Shown here: positions 43,894 through 51,832 of the stretch, piece by piece
Numbering within the stretch: the stretch's first letter is position 1
Layout of the letters: every line of letters starts with the position of its first letter
DNA from: Blastococcus capsensis
GTDB lineage: Bacteria > Actinomycetota > Actinomycetes > Mycobacteriales > Geodermatophilaceae
Assembly: GCF_030165005.1 (NCBI RefSeq)
Contig: NZ_JASNNW010000007.1
Coordinates: forward strand, 186,001 to 250,000
Length of the DNA: 64,000 nt
Direction: 5' to 3'
The notes under the pieces: generated by a model
Database searches by the model: none
What the model was told of the DNA's origin: nothing
Seen by the model: only the letters and a program-made list of their open reading frames with translations
Position numbers and translations under genes: made by a program

Positions 43894-44982
43894 TCAGGCC
43901 GTGCGCGCCGCCGTCCGGTCCGGGACGGCGTGCGTCCGGAGCCCGGACGGAGCGCTGTCGTCGAGCTCGGCCCGGCCACGGCCGGCGGCCTTGGCCTCGT
44001 AGAGGCCCCGGTCTGCGCGGCGCATCAGCTGGGAGGCGCTCTCGCGGGGATGGTGCTCGGCGACCCCGCACGACATGGGGATGTCGGGGTGGGCGGCGCA
44101 GATGCGGCGCACCAGCGCGAGGGCCGCCTCGCCCGTCGTCCGCGGGAGCAGCAGGGAGAACTCGTCCCCGCCGTGGCGGGCCAGCACGGCGCTGGCCGGC
44201 AGCTCGCGCCGCCAGGCATCGGCGACCCGGCAGAGCATCCGGTCGCCGGCCTCGTGGCCGGCGGTGTCGTTGACGGCCTTGAAGCGGTCGAGGTCGAGGA
44301 GCACGGCAGACAGTGGCTCGCCCGTCCGGTGCGCCTCGGCCATGAGTTCCTGCAGCGCGTCGTCGAAGCCCCGGCGGTTGCACAGGCCGGTGAGTGCATC
44401 GCGGCTGGCCGTGGACGCCCGCATCACGAGCCTCCGGGTGACGACGCCGAGGGCGACGAGCACGAGGTCGAGGCCCAGCGCGGTGGTCAGTGCAACGCCG
44501 CCGGTGACGAGGAGCGCGACGGTGGTGCTGGAGACGGCGACCACCAGGTGCGCCAGCGCCTGCCGGCCGGAGAAGAACAGGTGTGCGTCGACGACGACGA
44601 AGGCGGTCAGCGTCGCGGCGGCGAGGGCGGTGACCGGATCGGGGCTGACCAGCACCGCGATGGTGATCAGGACGGTCGCCGCGATCACCGCTACGTGGAA
44701 CGCCGGCCGCGGCCAGCGCGCCGCCCGCCGCGCGGCGACGGCGGAGCCGGCCAGGGCGACGAGCGACAGGCAGAGGAGGATCCACCGGCCGGCGCCCGGT
44801 TCGGCGCCGGCGGTGATGAACAGCCCGGCAACACCACCGAAGGCGTAGAAGGTGGCCAACGTCTGCGCCATGACGCGCGTCGTCGCCACCTCGGGCGCTC
44901 GGGACCGGATCACCACAAGAGCGTCGGCCGACGGAGCAGTCGACTCAATGCCCCGAACGGACGGGTTTGATCCCGGGGCCAT
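43894..44982 (-). CDS. Membrane diguanylate cyclase (GGDEF)
   Basis: The roughly 362-residue protein has six or so hydrophobic segments between about residues 45 and 205 and a C-terminal GGDEF domain, which makes the second messenger c-di-GMP. The motif HGGDEFSLLLPR is intact, preceded by DALTGLCNRRGFDDAL and LLDLDRFKAVNDTAGHEAGD. No EAL domain and no inhibitory RxxD site is obvious. The start is uncertain: ATG 44982 gives a normal N-terminus, and an ATG at about 44871 (MAQTLATFYAF) is an alternative. It is convergent with the HTH gene. Confidence 0.83.
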   Translation of the reverse strand: MAPGSNPSVRGIESTAPSADALVVIRSRAPEVATTRVMAQTLATFYAFGGVAGLFITAGAEPGAGRWILLCLSLVALAGSAVAARRAARWPRPAFHVAVIAATVLITIAVLVSPDPVTALAAATLTAFVVVDAHLFFSGRQALAHLVVAVSSTTVALLVTGGVALTTALGLDLVLVALGVVTRRLVMRASTASRDALTGLCNRRGFDDALQELMAEAHRTGEPLSAVLLDLDRFKAVNDTAGHEAGDRMLCRVADAWRRELPASAVLARHGGDEFSLLLPRTTGEAALALVRRICAAHPDIPMSCGVAEHHPRESASQLMRRADRGLYEAKAAGRGRAELDDSAPSGLRTHAVPDRTAARTA

Positions 44983-45204
44983 CCACGGTGCGTCACTCCC
45001 CCGAAGGACCGGGTGAATCCGCTGGCCCGACCGGGTGGTCGACGTCGGTCGAGGTTTGGGCACGAGGACTCCCGCCGCCGGTGGCGCCGTCCGGGCGGGC
45101 ACCGGTCACTCGTCGGGATCGGCCAGGACGTCGGTGCACCGTCGGCACGTGCGACCTCCGTTCGCACCGTCCCCGCGACGAGAGGACGCGAACCATGGCA
45201 CGGC

Positions 45205-45606
45205 CTACCGACAGAACCGGAGGCGGCGGCTGGGCACCCGATCCGCCAGCGGCCCGTCCTCGTGGACCCCGTAGCCGAGCCAGGCCCGCTCCCGGGCGAC
45301 GACCGGTCCGTCCGCGCCGATCTGGCGGCATCCGGGCGAGCACTCCCCCGTCCTCGCGGAGACGACGAAGCAGGTGACGTTCGGCCAGCCGGCGGCGGTG
45401 CAGAACTCGCCGATGTCGGCCAGCACCCGGGACGCGGCGATCGGCGCCAGGTCCGGCTGCAACGCTCGAGCGAATTCCCCGTACGTGACCGGTCGGTCGC
45501 CGGTCCTGGCGAGCTGCTGCAGCAGCCGCAGCCCGTCGACCATGCGGCGCTCCCGCCCGGCCGGCCACGCCATGCCCTCGAGGTAGCGGGACAGGACCGG
45601 GTTCAT
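45205..45606 (-). CDS. Hypothetical Cys-containing protein
   Basis: The 133-residue protein starts at ATG 45606 with GAGG upstream. It has a helical first half (MNPVLSRYLEGMAWPAGRER) and then ADIGEFCTAAGWPNVTCFVV and TGECSPGC, with several cysteines that might bind metal. I do not recognise the family. The frame is fused upstream to a Nudix fragment (45607-45726), but the internal ribosome site suggests that this part is an independent gene. Confidence 0.55.
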   Translation of the reverse strand: MNPVLSRYLEGMAWPAGRERRMVDGLRLLQQLARTGDRPVTYGEFARALQPDLAPIAASRVLADIGEFCTAAGWPNVTCFVVSARTGECSPGCRQIGADGPVVARERAWLGYGVHEDGPLADRVPSRRLRFCR

Positions 45607-45726
45607 CCGCGCCTCACCGTCGTCCTTCCGCGCCCAGAGCGGGCCGCCCATGTGGCCGAGCAGGACCTCGACCCGGCCGCCGGAGCGGCGGTACAGCAGG
45701 ACGCCGGAGCTGCGGACGGGTGGCAC
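45607..45726 (-). pseudogene. N-terminal fragment of a Nudix hydrolase
   Basis: The first about 36 residues (MPPVRSSGVLLYRRSGGRVE, then LLGHMGGPLWARKDDG) are the well-known beginning of a Nudix hydrolase, in which the words ARKDxGAWSIPKGEY should follow. Instead the sequence joins, in frame, to the start of the gene at 45606. The catalytic Nudix box is absent. It is a truncated relic created by deletion or insertion. Confidence 0.75.
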
Positions 45727-45818
45727 TCCGTCAGCCTGGCAGAAACCGTCGGGCGGTCCCTGCCAGCAGACGGGGCACCGGCCGACGGAACGGCAGATTC
45801 CGCCGAGCGGGCGGCCGG

Positions 45819-45986
45819 TCAGCGCGTCTGGTCGCCCTCGTCCGGCCGGGGCCGGTGTGCTGGACGCCGCTGGGAAGCGGGCTCCATCCGCTGGGTGGTA
45901 TCGAGCTCCTCCGTCTCCGGGGAGGCGTGCCGCCCGAGCCTGGGGATCTTGAACTCAGCCGTCTCGTCGAGCAGGTGCTTGCCCAC
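45819..45986 (-). CDS. Possible small protein
   Basis: A 55-residue frame starts at GTG 45986, eight bases after GGAAGGA. The product is hydrophilic (HLLDETAEFKIPRLGRHASP) with a Pro/Arg-rich end and no membrane segment. Codon use looks coding, but the frame is short and there is no known relative, so this is tentative. Confidence 0.4.
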   Translation of the reverse strand: MGKHLLDETAEFKIPRLGRHASPETEELDTTQRMEPASQRRPAHRPRPDEGDQTR

Positions 45987-46300
45987 GCCGCCGTCCTTCC
46001 GTAGAGGTCTTCTCCAGCGTACGGACGAGTTCCGGTCCGCCGCGGAGCTTCCGAGAAAGGCCTGGCGGGTTGTGACCGGCGGGACGGGTGTGACGGTCGG
46101 CGGGGCGGCGGCGCTGCGATCCCCGTGGTGAAGGAGCTGCGCCCGCCTGGGCACCGCCGATCACCAGCTGGCACGGGCGCCCGGGATTCGCTGTCCGGTG
46201 ACACTCCTGACTTCGTGAGTGCCGTGCGCGGCCCTGACGCTACGGTGCCGTACAGCCCGGGTCCCCGTTCCCGCGACCGAGGGTTCCCCGAAGCCCTGTC
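45987..46300. other. Intergenic region
   Basis: About 310 bases lie between the possible small protein and the GIY-YIG nuclease gene. I see no convincing gene, repeat or hairpin. It should hold the promoter of the small gene and the end of the nuclease operon. Confidence 0.4.
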
Positions 46301-47623
46301 CTATCGCTCTCTGATCGCCGAGCGGAGAGTGCTCAGGGCCTTCCGCAGCGGCGTCGGCGGAACGTCACGCAGGTTGAGCGGTGCATCGGTGAGCTCCAGG
46401 AGGCGGATCTCCCCGGCTGTCACCTGCTCCGGAGGCAGCGGCAGCGTGGCCACGCGCAGGTGCGCGTGCATCCACGTCGTGAGATCTGCCTCCGCGATCG
46501 GCGGCTGACCTGGCCGGGACAGGCACGCCGCCAGCGTCAGGCGGAACGTCGAGAAGTTGCGATTGCCGCCCAGGTGCATGGTGGCCACCCGGCCCCGCAG
46601 CGTGTTGGTCGAGCTGACCCCGTTGGGGCGAACCCCGCCCGCACGCCCGGCGTAGACCAGCCCGGGCGGAACGCGGTGACCGAGTCCGGCGGAGAGGTCG
46701 CGGGCGCCCTCGGTGTCGGCCCACCAGCTGTAGAGCCCGGGCCGGTCGGACGACGTCCGCCCGGCGGCGAGGAACTCCTCCGGGGGTACGGCGTGGCGCT
46801 CGTCCAGCAGCGAGGTCACGTCCGGAGGTCCGGGGACGTCGACCGCCGACTCATCCGGGCTGCCCGGCGAGCTGCCGTACCACGCCAGCCGCCGGCCGAG
46901 TCCGAGGCCGGCGAGCGGCTGGGTCAGCGTGGCACCGACATTCGCGAGCGGGCGGATCAGGGGCTCGCAGTAGGCGCCGCCCGCATGTGCCTCCACGGTC
47001 ATCCCGCGGAGGGCGTGCCGTTCGCCGAGCTGCGCCACCACCCAGTCCGCCCAGGCGCTGCGGTACCGGGCTGACTGCTTCGGCAGGTAGGCGTCGTAGG
47101 ACGCGATGACCTCGTCGGGGTGGAGCAGGCCGAACTTGGCGCTCAGCACGTACCAGGGCTTGCCAGAGCGGGCGGCGAGATCGCGCGCCTTCCGGAAAGC
47201 GACCCCGGTGAACAGCTCGGCTGCGGGCGCCGGGCCGGGAGCCTTGGACCCGGAGCAGCCGACGAGGACGACCCCGGCGCCGGGATCGTCCGCCGCGGCG
47301 CTCCCGACGGGGCGGTCTGATCTCACCGGGGACGGGGCCTGGGTCCGCGCATTCGTCGTCCGGACCGTCCCGGTGGTCTGCCGACCACTCCTCCACGAAC
47401 TCGTGCGGAAGCCGAGTCGGCCGAGGATGTCGAGTGCACGGTGCGACGTGAATGTCGACCGGTCCAATCCGGTGGCCAGGCCGAAAACCTGTTTCGGGGG
47501 CCAGCGGATGCCGTCGACGTCCACCCAGTGCGTGCGCACGTCTTCCGGGGCGCACCCGCGCAGCGCCGCCCGGACCACATCTGCATCCAGTGAGTACCGG
47601 ACACCCTCGTGCGCGAACTCCAC
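46301..47623 (-). CDS. DUF6884 and GIY-YIG-like nuclease protein
   Basis: The 440-residue protein has three parts. Residues 1-75 form a small domain with VDGIRWPPKQVFGLATGL and ALDILGRLGF, resembling modules at the start of modified-DNA restriction proteins. Residues 125-260 are DUF6884: VVLVGCSGSKAPGP, then WYVLSAKFGLLHPDEVIASY. The C-terminal part from about 300 looks like a GIY-YIG nuclease: PGLYSWWADTEGA, GLVYAGRAGG, NTLRGRVATMHLGGN and STFRLTLAACL. GTG 47623 follows GGGGAG. It is the third gene of an operon with a NERD helicase and a DEDDh exonuclease. Confidence 0.78.
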   Translation of the reverse strand: MEFAHEGVRYSLDADVVRAALRGCAPEDVRTHWVDVDGIRWPPKQVFGLATGLDRSTFTSHRALDILGRLGFRTSSWRSGRQTTGTVRTTNARTQAPSPVRSDRPVGSAAADDPGAGVVLVGCSGSKAPGPAPAAELFTGVAFRKARDLAARSGKPWYVLSAKFGLLHPDEVIASYDAYLPKQSARYRSAWADWVVAQLGERHALRGMTVEAHAGGAYCEPLIRPLANVGATLTQPLAGLGLGRRLAWYGSSPGSPDESAVDVPGPPDVTSLLDERHAVPPEEFLAAGRTSSDRPGLYSWWADTEGARDLSAGLGHRVPPGLVYAGRAGGVRPNGVSSTNTLRGRVATMHLGGNRNFSTFRLTLAACLSRPGQPPIAEADLTTWMHAHLRVATLPLPPEQVTAGEIRLLELTDAPLNLRDVPPTPLRKALSTLRSAIRER

Positions 47624-47633
47624 GACTCTCCCC

Positions 47634-49297
47634 TCAGCCGGCGTGCGCCGGGGCGCGTCCACCGGTCTGCGTGAGCCGCTGGACCACGGCCTCCCCGCCG
47701 ACGCGCCGGATCAGGTCCAGGTCCCCGCAGACGACGAGCAGGTCGCGGGCGCGGGACAACGCGACGTAGAGCATCTCCCGCGCGCGGGCCTCGTCCCGGA
47801 AGCCGTTGACTGCCAGCACGACGGCCGGCCGCTCGAGCCCCTTGAAACCGAGCACGTGGCCGTAGAAGACGTCGTCGTCCTGCCAGTACGTGGCCCAGTA
47901 GGCGTCCTGGCCCTCGGCCTGCCGTTCGACCTGCACCGGGTGGCGCCGGTGCGTCGTCAGCAGCGCGACCGACTCGGGCGGCCACCCGTCGTCCAGCAGC
48001 GACTCGGCGACGTCGTCGGCCGCCTCGACGGCGTCCTCGGTCGGGCACTGGACGAAGCGCACCGGCGCACCGGAGGAGCCCCGGATCCGCATCTGCTCCG
48101 GCGCGAGGCTGGAGAAGGTGCCGGCGATCTGCTTGGTGTTGCGCAGGTTCTCGTTGAGCGGGATCGGCATCAGGTCGACGGTCGGCCGGCCCTGCCGCGC
48201 GAAGATGCGCTGCCCCTCGTCGGAGAAGACGTACAGCGAGCCCGTGTCGGGGTCACGCAGCGCCGCCAGGACGGCGTCCCACCAGCTCTGGGCGAAGTCC
48301 TGCCCCTCGTCGATGACGATCGCGTCGAACCGCTCGCCCGCCGGGAGCTCCGCCGCCAGGGACACCATGGCCGAAGGCAGGAACTCCTCCCAGTAGCGGC
48401 TGTCGTCGTCCGAGCCCGGCTCGACGCCCAGCCGATGCCGAGGTTGTGGAAGGTGCCGACGTAGACCGGCCGCTGCCGCTTCGGCAGCCTCTCGACGCGG
48501 CGCCTCAGAAATTCCGCCAGGCCGCGGGAGTAGCACATCAGCGCGACCCGCTGCCCGTCCGCGGCGAGGCGGCGGGCCTTCTCCACCGCCAGCCAGGTCT
48601 TGCCGGAGCCGGCGCCGCCCCGGATCTCCACCCGGTCGAAGGACACCAGCAGGTCGAGGACCTTGGCCTGGTCCCTGGTGAGCAGGTCGCAGGCGGCCTC
48701 GCGCTCGGCGAGCTCCGCCAGCAGGTGCTGCTGCGGGATGGCGGTGCCGGCCAGGCAGTCGACGAGCGCCTCGACGTCCTCGGCCGTCGGAGGCTCGGGC
48801 TCGTCCCGGACCTTGTCCAGTGCCGCCCTGATCCGGGCGGCGGCGTGCGGGACGTCGGTCGTGTCGATCGCCATCCAGCGGGCGAGGCCGGGCGCCATGA
48901 AGTCGGACGCCAGCGTGGTGGCCGGCAGCGCCACCAGGTGCGCCGCCCGTGGGCGGCTGGCGGTCCAGCGGGGGTGCTCGGCGAGGTAGCCGCACAGGAG
49001 GTACTTGCAGGCGACGGCCTGGTCGACCGGGTGGATCACGCGGTCGGTGCCGTCGCCGGCCTGCCGCCACTCCCCCCGCTGCAGCGTGACGTGGCCGCCC
49101 TTGACCTCGATGGCGGCGACGCCCACGCCCGGCCAGGCGACGACGACGTCGGCCTCGCGGTCCTGCGAGCGGTCGCTCAGCCGGACGTTGCAGAAGAGGG
49201 CCGCGTCGTTCGGCAACTGCTCGCGCAACGTCCGGACGAAGAGCTCCTCGGAGGCGTGACCGAACTGCGGGTCGTCGGGGAACAGGCGTGCGGTCAC
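47634..49297 (-). pseudogene. NERD-UvrD helicase gene with a single-base frameshift
   Basis: GTG 49297 overlaps the exonuclease stop (GTGA). The first frame gives a NERD nuclease-related domain (READVVVAWPGVGVAAIEVK) and a helicase Walker A, RGGAGSGKT, and reaches GTFHNLGIGW. At about 48427-48429 the run of G is one base too short; from there the continuation is in another frame: GVEPGSDDDSRYWEEFLPSA, then IVIDEGQDF (motif II) and YVALSRARDLLVVCGD near the end. Reading through the shift gives a normal 554-residue NERD-UvrD helicase. This is either a fresh mutation or a base-calling error in a G run. Confidence 0.82.
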
Positions 49298-50595
49298 GCG
49301 CGCACCCCGGTGACCGGGAGCGCCTCCGAGAACACCGCCTCGCTGATGATCCGCACCCCGAGGGCGCGCGCCTTGCTCGCCTTGCCCGACTGGGAGTACG
49401 GGTCGGCGCACACGAGGACCCCGGTCTGCTTCGACACCGAGGACATGGGCTGGAGCCCCGCGTCCCGGGCGGCCTGCTCGAGTTCGTCGCGGGTGCGGCT
49501 CATGGCGCCGGTGAAGACGATCCGGTCGCCGGGCGCGAAGACCTCCGCCCGCCGGGGCAGCGAGACCTGAGCGCCGCTGCGGACGACCGACAGCGCCAGG
49601 TCGACGTCCCTGCTGCGCATGCCGAGCAGGGCCGCCACGCGGTCGAGGTCTGCGCGCTCGCCGTCGGTGACGACACCGTCTGCGTACGCGGCGGTGGCGA
49701 GCGCCTCGAGGTAGATGCGGTGGGCGGCCGTGACGTGGTCGGGCCCGCAGCCGAGCTCGCCGGCCAGCGACACCAGCTGGTCGGCTTCGGCCACGCTGAC
49801 CAGCCGGTCCTCCAGCACCTGGTCGAGCACGGTCAGGTACGGCGCCATGCTGGGCGGCGCATCATCGAGTGCCGGGAGGGCAGCCACGAGACCGGCCAGG
49901 TAGCCGTCCCGCTCGCGGACGGCGGCGGTGGCGGCGTCGCGGGGCAGTGTCCGGCACGGCGGGCACGTGCTGCCGTCGGCGTACGCGCTCGCGGCAGTGA
50001 CCAGGTCGCTCCAGCCGCCGTCGAGGGCCTCGAAGCCGCGGTAGCTCCCGTCGTCGGCGAAGTCGACCCGGACCCCGGCACCGGCCAGCGACCCACCTCC
50101 GAGGTCGGAGGCGAGCATGGCCAGCATCAGCTCCGCGGTGGCGCGGGCGTCGTGCAGCGCGGCGTGCCCGTGGACGAGCGGGATGTCGAGGAAGCCGCAG
50201 AGCGCCTGGAGCGACCTCGTGCCCGACCCGAAGAACAACGGTGCGAGACGCATGGTGCACAGGGACGGCGACAGGGCGGTCGGCTGGCCGGCGCGGCCGA
50301 ACTCGCGGGCGAGGAAGCGCAGGTCGAGCAGCGCGTTGTGCGCGACGAGCACCCGCCCGGCGAGCAGGGAGCGCAGGTGCGCCGCGACGTCGGCGAAGGC
50401 CGGCGCGTCGACGACGTCGCCGGCGCCGATGCCGTGCAGCCCGGTCGGGCCGACGTCCCGGCCCGGGTTCACCAGGGTCTCGAACTCGGCCTCGACCTCA
50501 CCGCGGTCATCCAGCAGGACGACACCGATCTCCACGACCCGGTCCGCCCGCGGGGACAGGCCGGTGGTCTCCACGTCGACGACGGCAACGGTCAC
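49294..50595 (-). CDS. DEDDh exonuclease with TerB-like and BRCT domains
   Basis: The 433-residue protein starts at GTG 50595 after AAGGAG. The exonuclease domain (residues 1-165) has the DEDDh residues: VVDVETTGL, VAHNALLDLRFL and HAALHDARATAELM. A helical middle part follows, with a TerB-like segment, AYADGVVTDGERADLDRVAA, near residue 315. The end is a BRCT domain (GDRIVFTGAMSRTRDELEQA). Such a combination suggests DNA repair or defence against foreign DNA. It is the first gene of the operon with the NERD helicase and the GIY-YIG protein. Confidence 0.82.
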   Translation of the reverse strand: MTVAVVDVETTGLSPRADRVVEIGVVLLDDRGEVEAEFETLVNPGRDVGPTGLHGIGAGDVVDAPAFADVAAHLRSLLAGRVLVAHNALLDLRFLAREFGRAGQPTALSPSLCTMRLAPLFFGSGTRSLQALCGFLDIPLVHGHAALHDARATAELMLAMLASDLGGGSLAGAGVRVDFADDGSYRGFEALDGGWSDLVTAASAYADGSTCPPCRTLPRDAATAAVRERDGYLAGLVAALPALDDAPPSMAPYLTVLDQVLEDRLVSVAEADQLVSLAGELGCGPDHVTAAHRIYLEALATAAYADGVVTDGERADLDRVAALLGMRSRDVDLALSVVRSGAQVSLPRRAEVFAPGDRIVFTGAMSRTRDELEQAARDAGLQPMSSVSKQTGVLVCADPYSQSGKASKARALGVRIISEAVFSEALPVTGVRA

Positions 50596-50805
50596 GACGG
50601 CTCCTTCGCACTCGCGGCCGGACGTCGACCGAAGGGGGCGGACGCCGCGGACCATGACATGGAGGGACGACGGAACCGCGGGTTTCGTGCCGAGCAGGTC
50701 CGCTCCTGCCACACCAGCCCCAGGATCACCTCGGCAATCCGACGGGGGGGCTCATCGCCAACCGGGAGCGTTACGGGAGCACTGGACGCCGGCCCCGAGG
50801 AGGAC

Positions 50806-51177
50806 TCAGCGAGAAACGACCCGGAGGCGGGACGCGATCGCCTCGACGTCGAGGCCGCCGGCCGCCACGTCCATCACCAGCGTGAACGCTGCGTCATCGT
50901 CCAGGTCTGGGGCGAGGCCGTTCAGGTCGAGGAAGACCACCGTCGCCAGCCAGCCCAGTCGCTTGTTGCCGTCGACCAGCGCGTGGTTCCGGACGACCGA
51001 GTGCAGCAGGGCCGCAGCTTTCAACGGAAGCGTCGCGTAGGCGTCCTGGCCGAACGCCTGGGCACGAGGACGGCCGGCGGCGGAGTCCAACAGTCCGACG
51101 TCCCTGACCGGTCCTGCACCCAGTGCTCGGGTCAGGCCCAGCAGGTCCTCCAGGTCGAGGTACTCGACCTCTTTCAC
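50806..51177 (-). CDS. doc: Doc/Fic family toxin (second copy)
   Basis: The 123-residue protein has the Fic motif HALVDGNKRLG at about 65-75, and is homologous to the toxin at 40598-40975. GTG 51177 overlaps the antitoxin stop as GTGA. It should phosphorylate elongation factor Tu if it acts as Doc does. The toxin and its antitoxin lie inverted relative to the first pair. Confidence 0.86.
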   Translation of the reverse strand: MKEVEYLDLEDLLGLTRALGAGPVRDVGLLDSAAGRPRAQAFGQDAYATLPLKAAALLHSVVRNHALVDGNKRLGWLATVVFLDLNGLAPDLDDDAAFTLVMDVAAGGLDVEAIASRLRVVSR

Positions 51178-51380
51178 GCCGTACCGAGGCGATGCAGGAC
51201 ATCGCCCCACTGCTCCACCAGCCGCGCGGAGCTCTCCTGTACCCGCGCGGCGTGACCGCTGCGCGCATGCCGCTCCAGGACGGCGCGCCGGACGATCTCC
51301 TGCCGCGAGGTCCCCTCCGCCTCCGCGAGGGCTGCGAGCGCCTTCTCCAGCTCGTCGTCGATGCGCAGCGTCATGGCCAT
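51174..51380 (-). CDS. Ribbon-helix-helix antitoxin (second copy)
   Basis: The 68-residue protein begins with MAMTLRIDDELEKALAALAE and has the helix SRQEIVRRAVLERHA, matching the first antitoxin in design. ATGs at 51389, 51380 and 51374 are all possible; 51380 is chosen because it matches the first copy. A possible operator overlaps the earliest one. Confidence 0.82.
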   Translation of the reverse strand: MAMTLRIDDELEKALAALAEAEGTSRQEIVRRAVLERHARSGHAARVQESSARLVEQWGDVLHRLGTA

Positions 51381-51389
51381 GAGCGCCAT

Positions 51390-51406
51390 GGTACCGACGT
51401 GATACC
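51390..51406 (-). promoter_or_regulatory. Possible operator of the second Doc toxin-antitoxin pair
   Basis: On the minus strand GGTATC and GGTACC lie 11 bases apart, just upstream of the antitoxin start. The first pair has two GGTATC copies 12 bases apart in the same position. The similarity suggests related recognition by the two antitoxins. Confidence 0.45.
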
Positions 51407-51467
51407 ACCTGCGACAGCGCTTACCTCCCTGCTGCTCCCCCTGCCGCCCGGCCATGAATGCCCCCGA

Positions 51468-51612
51468 TCAGCCCGCCGACTGGCGATAGCGACGGAGCAG
51501 GTCGGCCGGGATCCGGCCGCGGTCGCTGACGTCGATGCCCTGCGTCCGGGCCCAGGCCCGGATTTCGGCGGACGACGCGGGCCGGGCCGGCACCGGCCGG
51601 CCGGGGGCGAAG
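51468..51612 (-). pseudogene. Detached Lsr2-like tail of an ERCC4 nuclease gene
   Basis: Only the last about 47 residues of the ERCC4 family protein remain (FAPGRPVPARPASSAEIRAW, then DRGRIPADLLRRY). They match the tail at 41012-41160. The nuclease domain is absent. Upstream the sequence changes abruptly to the 3' end of another gene on the opposite strand, which ends at 51720. Confidence 0.75.
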
Positions 51613-51720
51613 AGCACGCAGATCGCCGCCGACGGCATCGGGCTGTGCCACGGCGAGCTCTCCGACATGCGCGGCTCGATCGGCGAGGTCGCCCAGCCGC
51701 TGCTCGTCCAGGCCCGCTGA
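51613..51720 (+). pseudogene. 3' fragment of an unknown plus-strand gene
   Basis: About 35 codons (TQIAADGIGLCHGELSDMRG, then SIGEVAQPLLVQAR) end in TGA. They look coding but have no start of their own, because they are fused at 51612 to the antisense tail of the ERCC4 gene. The parent gene is not recognised. Confidence 0.45.
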
Positions 51721-51832
51721 GGAAGCGCTCGGCCGGCCGGCCGGGTGTACGTCGAGCGGCCTGGCACGCTCCGTGGCGGCAGCTCGGCTCGACCGCACCA
51801 GCCCCTCTTCGCCGTTGCCCCAGGAGGCCCGG

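Noticed and set aside
45013-46131. A 372-residue plus-strand frame opposite the Nudix fragment region
   Set aside because: The text is composition-driven and antisense to frames with recognisable protein sequence.
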